In this document: in pieces, positions 60,396 to 64,000 of the stretch
How positions within the stretch are numbered: position 1 is the first letter of the stretch
How the letters are laid out: each line of letters starts with the position of its first letter
Source of the DNA: Amia ocellicauda
Taxonomy: Eukaryota; Chordata; Actinopteri; Amiiformes; Amiidae
Assembly: GCF_036373705.1 (NCBI RefSeq)
Contig: NC_089856.1
Coordinates: 9,635,001-9,699,000 of the forward strand
DNA: 64,000 nucleotides
Reading direction: 5' to 3'
The notes under the pieces: generated by a model
Told to the model about the DNA's origin: nothing
What the model saw: the letters and a program-made list of their open reading frames with translations, nothing else
Database searches by the model: none
Translations under genes and position numbers: made by a program

Positions 60396-61260
60396 AGAGA
60401 CTAGAGTACTTGTGTAAAATTGTTCAGATTCACAGAACCACACACCACTGAAGGACAGCAATTATCTTTGCAAATTAATTAAACTTGTTCAGGATGTTTC
60501 ATAGATTCTTTGTAACGATGGCTTATGAGCCAAAACCTTCATATTGTGACCGTAGATGGTACCATTCATTGTGAAGTAAACGTTTAGCACTTTGTTCTTT
60601 CACTCCATGCATATATGAAGGGGTCATATCTGACCCCTGGTTTTGATAACCATATGTTGCCTTCCGCTATATATACAGCTCACATTTTATATAAGCTACA
60701 TAGAAAGCAACATTTAAACATAGGCCTACAGCGTTAGTAAAGAAACCAGTTATTAATAATTTTTAAAAAAAAGCAAATTTTTGGAATTTGTAATGAAAAA
60801 GTCAATATTTTCTTTCAGCCAATTTACCAATTTTACCCTACAGATTGTATGAAAAAATTATATTTTTCTTGATAGAAGAAATCTGAAGCATCTGGTGTTG
60901 CTGTAATTGGATAAAATAGTATATAATGCAAACAACAACGTTAATTAACATGGATATTTCTATGTTGCTTTTGTTATTAATATTATTATAATTAATAGTA
61001 ATGCTAATAAAGAAAAGTGAAGTTGCAGGATTGAAACTGACACGAAGCTCTTTTAACCCTTCCAGGCCTTGATTACCTCTAGTCTTGCACTACTCTACCT
61101 AAAATAACATTGGGCAGTTCAAGACTAGTGCTAATCTGTGTCCGTGGAACCAGCCCTATGAGTTCTACATTGTCAAACGTGGTTTTGATTGCGTTGCATT
61201 ATTTTCTTTTCATTACAAAACTCAAATTTATGAGATAAGGAACAATAAAAAAAAAGGTGA

Positions 61261-64000
61261 ATTCTCTCTGAAAAGGGCTGTGTGAAATGTGAATCTGAGA
61301 CATTCCTGTATATATCGTCGTTCCTAAACAAATTGACCTCCTGCAGTGTGCAATCCTCTGAGTGGCGGACACTCGGGTACGGTTCTGTGAAGGTGGTATG
61401 CGTCGATTGTGAGTTTGAAAACCCTGTTAAGAGAGAAGCAACACAGTAAATCTTGTTTAAAGTATTGTATAGTTTTTAATATCAATAATTTATGGAAACA
61501 TGAATTGCATTTGTGCTTTCTATCTAGTGTGTATGTTACAAAAAGTGTCACTTATTTGGGTTGACAGATGACATCATTGTGTGGAAAAAAGGTGCTGTGT
61601 CTAGGTTTACATTCTATGTTTTTTTTTTTTAATCTTTAAAGCAAAGAGAACACTGCTCACTTTATAAATATATACGAAAAAATGTGTTTAAATAAGACGT
61701 CAGACACTGTAATGAATACTGACTCGACACGAATTTAATAATATGAAGGGTACTGTTCTACTGGTGACCAACATGAAAACAGTGTCTTGTTCGGAGAAAC
61801 CTGTTTTTATTTAGGATTCAATATGTATGGTATATTGATTTAAACTGCCCACTACCTACAATAAAAACTTGATTTCTTCTGCAACCACACAAATAAAATC
61901 TTAGATATCATTTAAATCCAGCTGAATGCAATCTATACATTTATATATTTTCCCTGAAAGTAGAGCAGGCTTTGATATGCGTTTTGTGAGGCAGATTTCA
62001 CTGTGAATACAATCGATTGTCATTGGCATGTGTTTTTTCTTACATTTACAGTCTAGCCAGGGGGGGCAACCCTTTCCTGGAGGGCCACTAACCTGCAGCT
62101 TATACAAATCAATCACTGGATACCCTGAACACATGGACATTGACTAATTAAGTCAATGACCCACAGTTAGCTCAATTAATCAATTCACGATCTGGATAAG
62201 ACAAAAAACAGAAGGCAATTCGTCAATTTCCATGCATTCAAGGTATCCAGTGATTAGTGATTTAGAAAGACCTTTATAACTTGCAGGTCAGCAGCCCTCC
62301 AGGAACCTTGTTTGCTACCCCTGACCTAGGCTGATCAAATCTCTTTAACTGAACTGTTTGTATCATCAGACAGTTCAGAAAACAATCCAACCAAAAACTA
62401 AGCTCATTCAGCCAAGAAGATACTTTGACATTAGCATGAACTTGATTAGACTGTAGCATTAACCCTATTCCAAGTGCATTGAGGGGAGCAGTGTTCAGTG
62501 TTATTGGCCAGTACTTGAACGAGACTTTAATTTCCTCTGGAGGTAACATTCCCATTTCCATCCAGTCCATTTCAGTGGAATATGTACTGTCCAGGGGCTT
62601 GATCCCTCTCGGCCTGGTCTCAGCCATGGCTCTATTAAGTCCTTGTTCCCCAGCAAATATACCCAAGCCCATTACAACTGATGGTTGTACTTACAGATGG
62701 CAATTGACATCCAGGGGTTCTACGAGTGGCATTATGCCAGTGCAGTGAAAATAAAACTAAAAACAGAAGTGTGATGCTATTGAATAGAACGTGTAAGGTG
62801 GAGATTCCTTTTCCCAAAACAAGAAATGTAACTGCGGTTGGCTTGAGTCCGGACCGCTCTTGTGTTTGCTCATGGAGATGGTGGCTGGAGCCAGAGAAGA
62901 AATGTAATATCTGCAGCTTCACCCTTATGAAACCGCGAAGCTGTTCTGATGACCGGCACAGCACAACCTGTTCATTGTATTCCCACTTTTGCTGATCAAC
63001 TTTTTCTTGTCACTCACTGGCTTGCCTGTGGCTTTTTTCAAAGCAAGTAGCGTTTTAGCAAGGGGGTTATGAACTCTAAGCTGTGCAATGCTTTTCATCG
63101 ACTCATTGACCAGGCAGACTAAAGTGCCACCTACAGGAAACTGATGAGAACTGCACCCCACAGAGTCTGCTTTCTGAGTGCGGATGGTGGATGTGAAAGG
63201 CCATGTGAGGTCTGTACAGTGAGCGACAGTAAGAAGCATTGATAAACCATCGTGGTGTCCAAGCACTCTGAGTTTTTTTGTTATTTTGGTGTTCAAATTT
63301 GCTCCGAAATATGACACTGTATGCTATATTTGTCTGTATGCTTGTTTTTCTGAAGAGACTCAACGATCATTGCCAGCGGGGGAGGGGGCAGGCGGTTGAA
63401 TTTGAAAGCTTTGATTTCCTCCCCCAGATGTGAAACGGATGAGTCGCTTTCCTGTGGATCAACGCAGTTTTGTGGGTGTGCGATTTTTCTGCTCCGTCAT
63501 TCTGATGTATGCAAGCATCACGTTTGCACCCTCTTCCCACTGCACATGGTGGCACTACCAGCCTATGGGGTTACAGATAATATGCTGTCATTGTAATACA
63601 TCAGTGGGTGAGAGGATACAGTCGAGGTCAAAACAGATCTTTGTGCTCCTTTGAAATCAACATGTTTTTACAAGTACCTTTTCAACTGACTGGGAATCAA
63701 TAACCATATTTATGAATTCATTAAAAAAATGTATTATAATAACACTCCTGCTGCTACAAACCCACATCCATTCAATCTACTTCAATGGATTCTTACTGTA
63801 AACTGCCACTTGTTTTCATACTAAGGAATGCAAGTATAAACTGGTATATGGCCCTTAATACCCAGTAATAAATAATATCTATATGATATATATTAACTGG
63901 TAAATAATAGAGGGCTGGATGTTACAAATACCTGTTTCCTGCGTGAGAGGAGCTCAGATGGTTATTTTTTGATGTATGTATTCATGCCTTATTGCTGGTA
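61261..64000. other. Intergenic region downstream of CSRNP2
   Basis: No supportable gene on either strand. In human the next gene is LETMD1, convergent to CSRNP2; no recognisable LETMD1 exon is seen before the window ends. Contains MITE copy 2. Short open frames near 62.3-63.0 kb on both strands are not recognised. Confidence 0.6.
62056..62330. mobile_element. Palindromic MITE-like element, copy 2
   Basis: Terminal inverted repeats of about 90 bp. CAGGGGGGGCAACCCTTTCC and the following GGAGGGCC at the left pair with GCCCTCCAGGAACCTTGTTT at the right, and inner ATCACTGGATACC pairs with GGTATCCAGTGAT. The central spacer is AT-rich. Same family as 60203-60395. Confidence 0.75.

Larger units (their letters stand above)
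57892..61260 (+). other. CSRNP2: Probable CSRNP2 3'UTR and flank
   Basis: AT-rich non-coding sequence. It includes AAT-rich stretches at 57956-58001, (AAT)n at 58301-58338, a perfect hairpin at 58731-58782 and a palindromic MITE at 60203-60395. AATAAA occurs near 57990 and at 61244-61249 among other places; the true end cannot be chosen. Confidence 0.45.

Noticed and set aside
61070..61155. Fragment resembling a MITE terminus (CAAGACTAGTGCTAATCTGTG...)
   Set aside because: Only one end is visible and no partner inverted repeat was found; too weak to list.

Overview
The window reads as ordinary nuclear DNA of a vertebrate, most likely a ray-finned fish. It has short GT-AG-spliced exons, compact introns, CpG-rich promoters, a Tc1/mariner relic, tRNA-derived SINEs, palindromic non-autonomous DNA-transposon remnants and many microsatellites. 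The encoded proteins are very close to their tetrapod counterparts, so an early-branching ray-finned lineage is possible, but the species cannot be fixed from this sequence alone. No prokaryotic, viral or CRISPR features were seen.

Three complete protein-coding genes lie head to tail on the + strand. POU6F1 (coding 5781-16670, 10 coding exons, 602 aa) is a POU-homeodomain transcription factor. TFCP2 (coding 21916-42735, 15 exons, 497 aa) is a grainyhead/CP2-family factor. CSRNP2 (coding 55546-57891, 4 coding exons, 544 aa) is a cysteine/serine-rich nuclear protein. I joined every exon by hand; all junctions use AG/GT and keep frame to a single terminal stop. The same order and relative orientation (POU6F1-TFCP2-CSRNP2) is known on human chromosome 12q13, so this is a conserved microsynteny block.

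Layout: 1-5739 is the non-coding upstream region of POU6F1, with octamer motifs, a candidate first-exon/promoter zone at 2640-3500 and a probable 5'UTR exon start at 5740. 5781-16670 is the POU6F1 coding part, with a truncated Tc1-like element in intron 4. 16671 to about 20.6 kb is the probable long POU6F1 3'UTR. 20.93-21.35 kb is the TFCP2 promoter (E2F-like palindrome, two inverted CCAAT boxes). 21916-42735 is the TFCP2 coding part, with a 7.9 kb first intron. 42736 to about 45.6 kb is the TFCP2 3'UTR. At 45.9-47.9 kb there is a CpG-rich block, ZNF143-like sites, a CRE plus TATA core and a probable non-coding first exon of CSRNP2. 47922-55532 is CSRNP2 intron 1, which holds a clear tRNA-derived SINE. 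57892 to about 61.3 kb is the probable CSRNP2 3'UTR, with a perfect 23-bp hairpin. The rest to 64000 is intergenic, with palindromic repeats and no recognisable gene.

All three genes encode nuclear DNA-binding or transcription-regulating proteins, but nothing shows that they act in one pathway. Their linkage is ancestral neighbourhood, not an operon. I found no convincing new biological system. The more interesting leads are the CSRNP2 3'UTR hairpin, an orphan CpG island with a possible in-frame alternative CSRNP2 first exon, an internal duplication in the POU6F1 activation region and the regulatory motif clusters.
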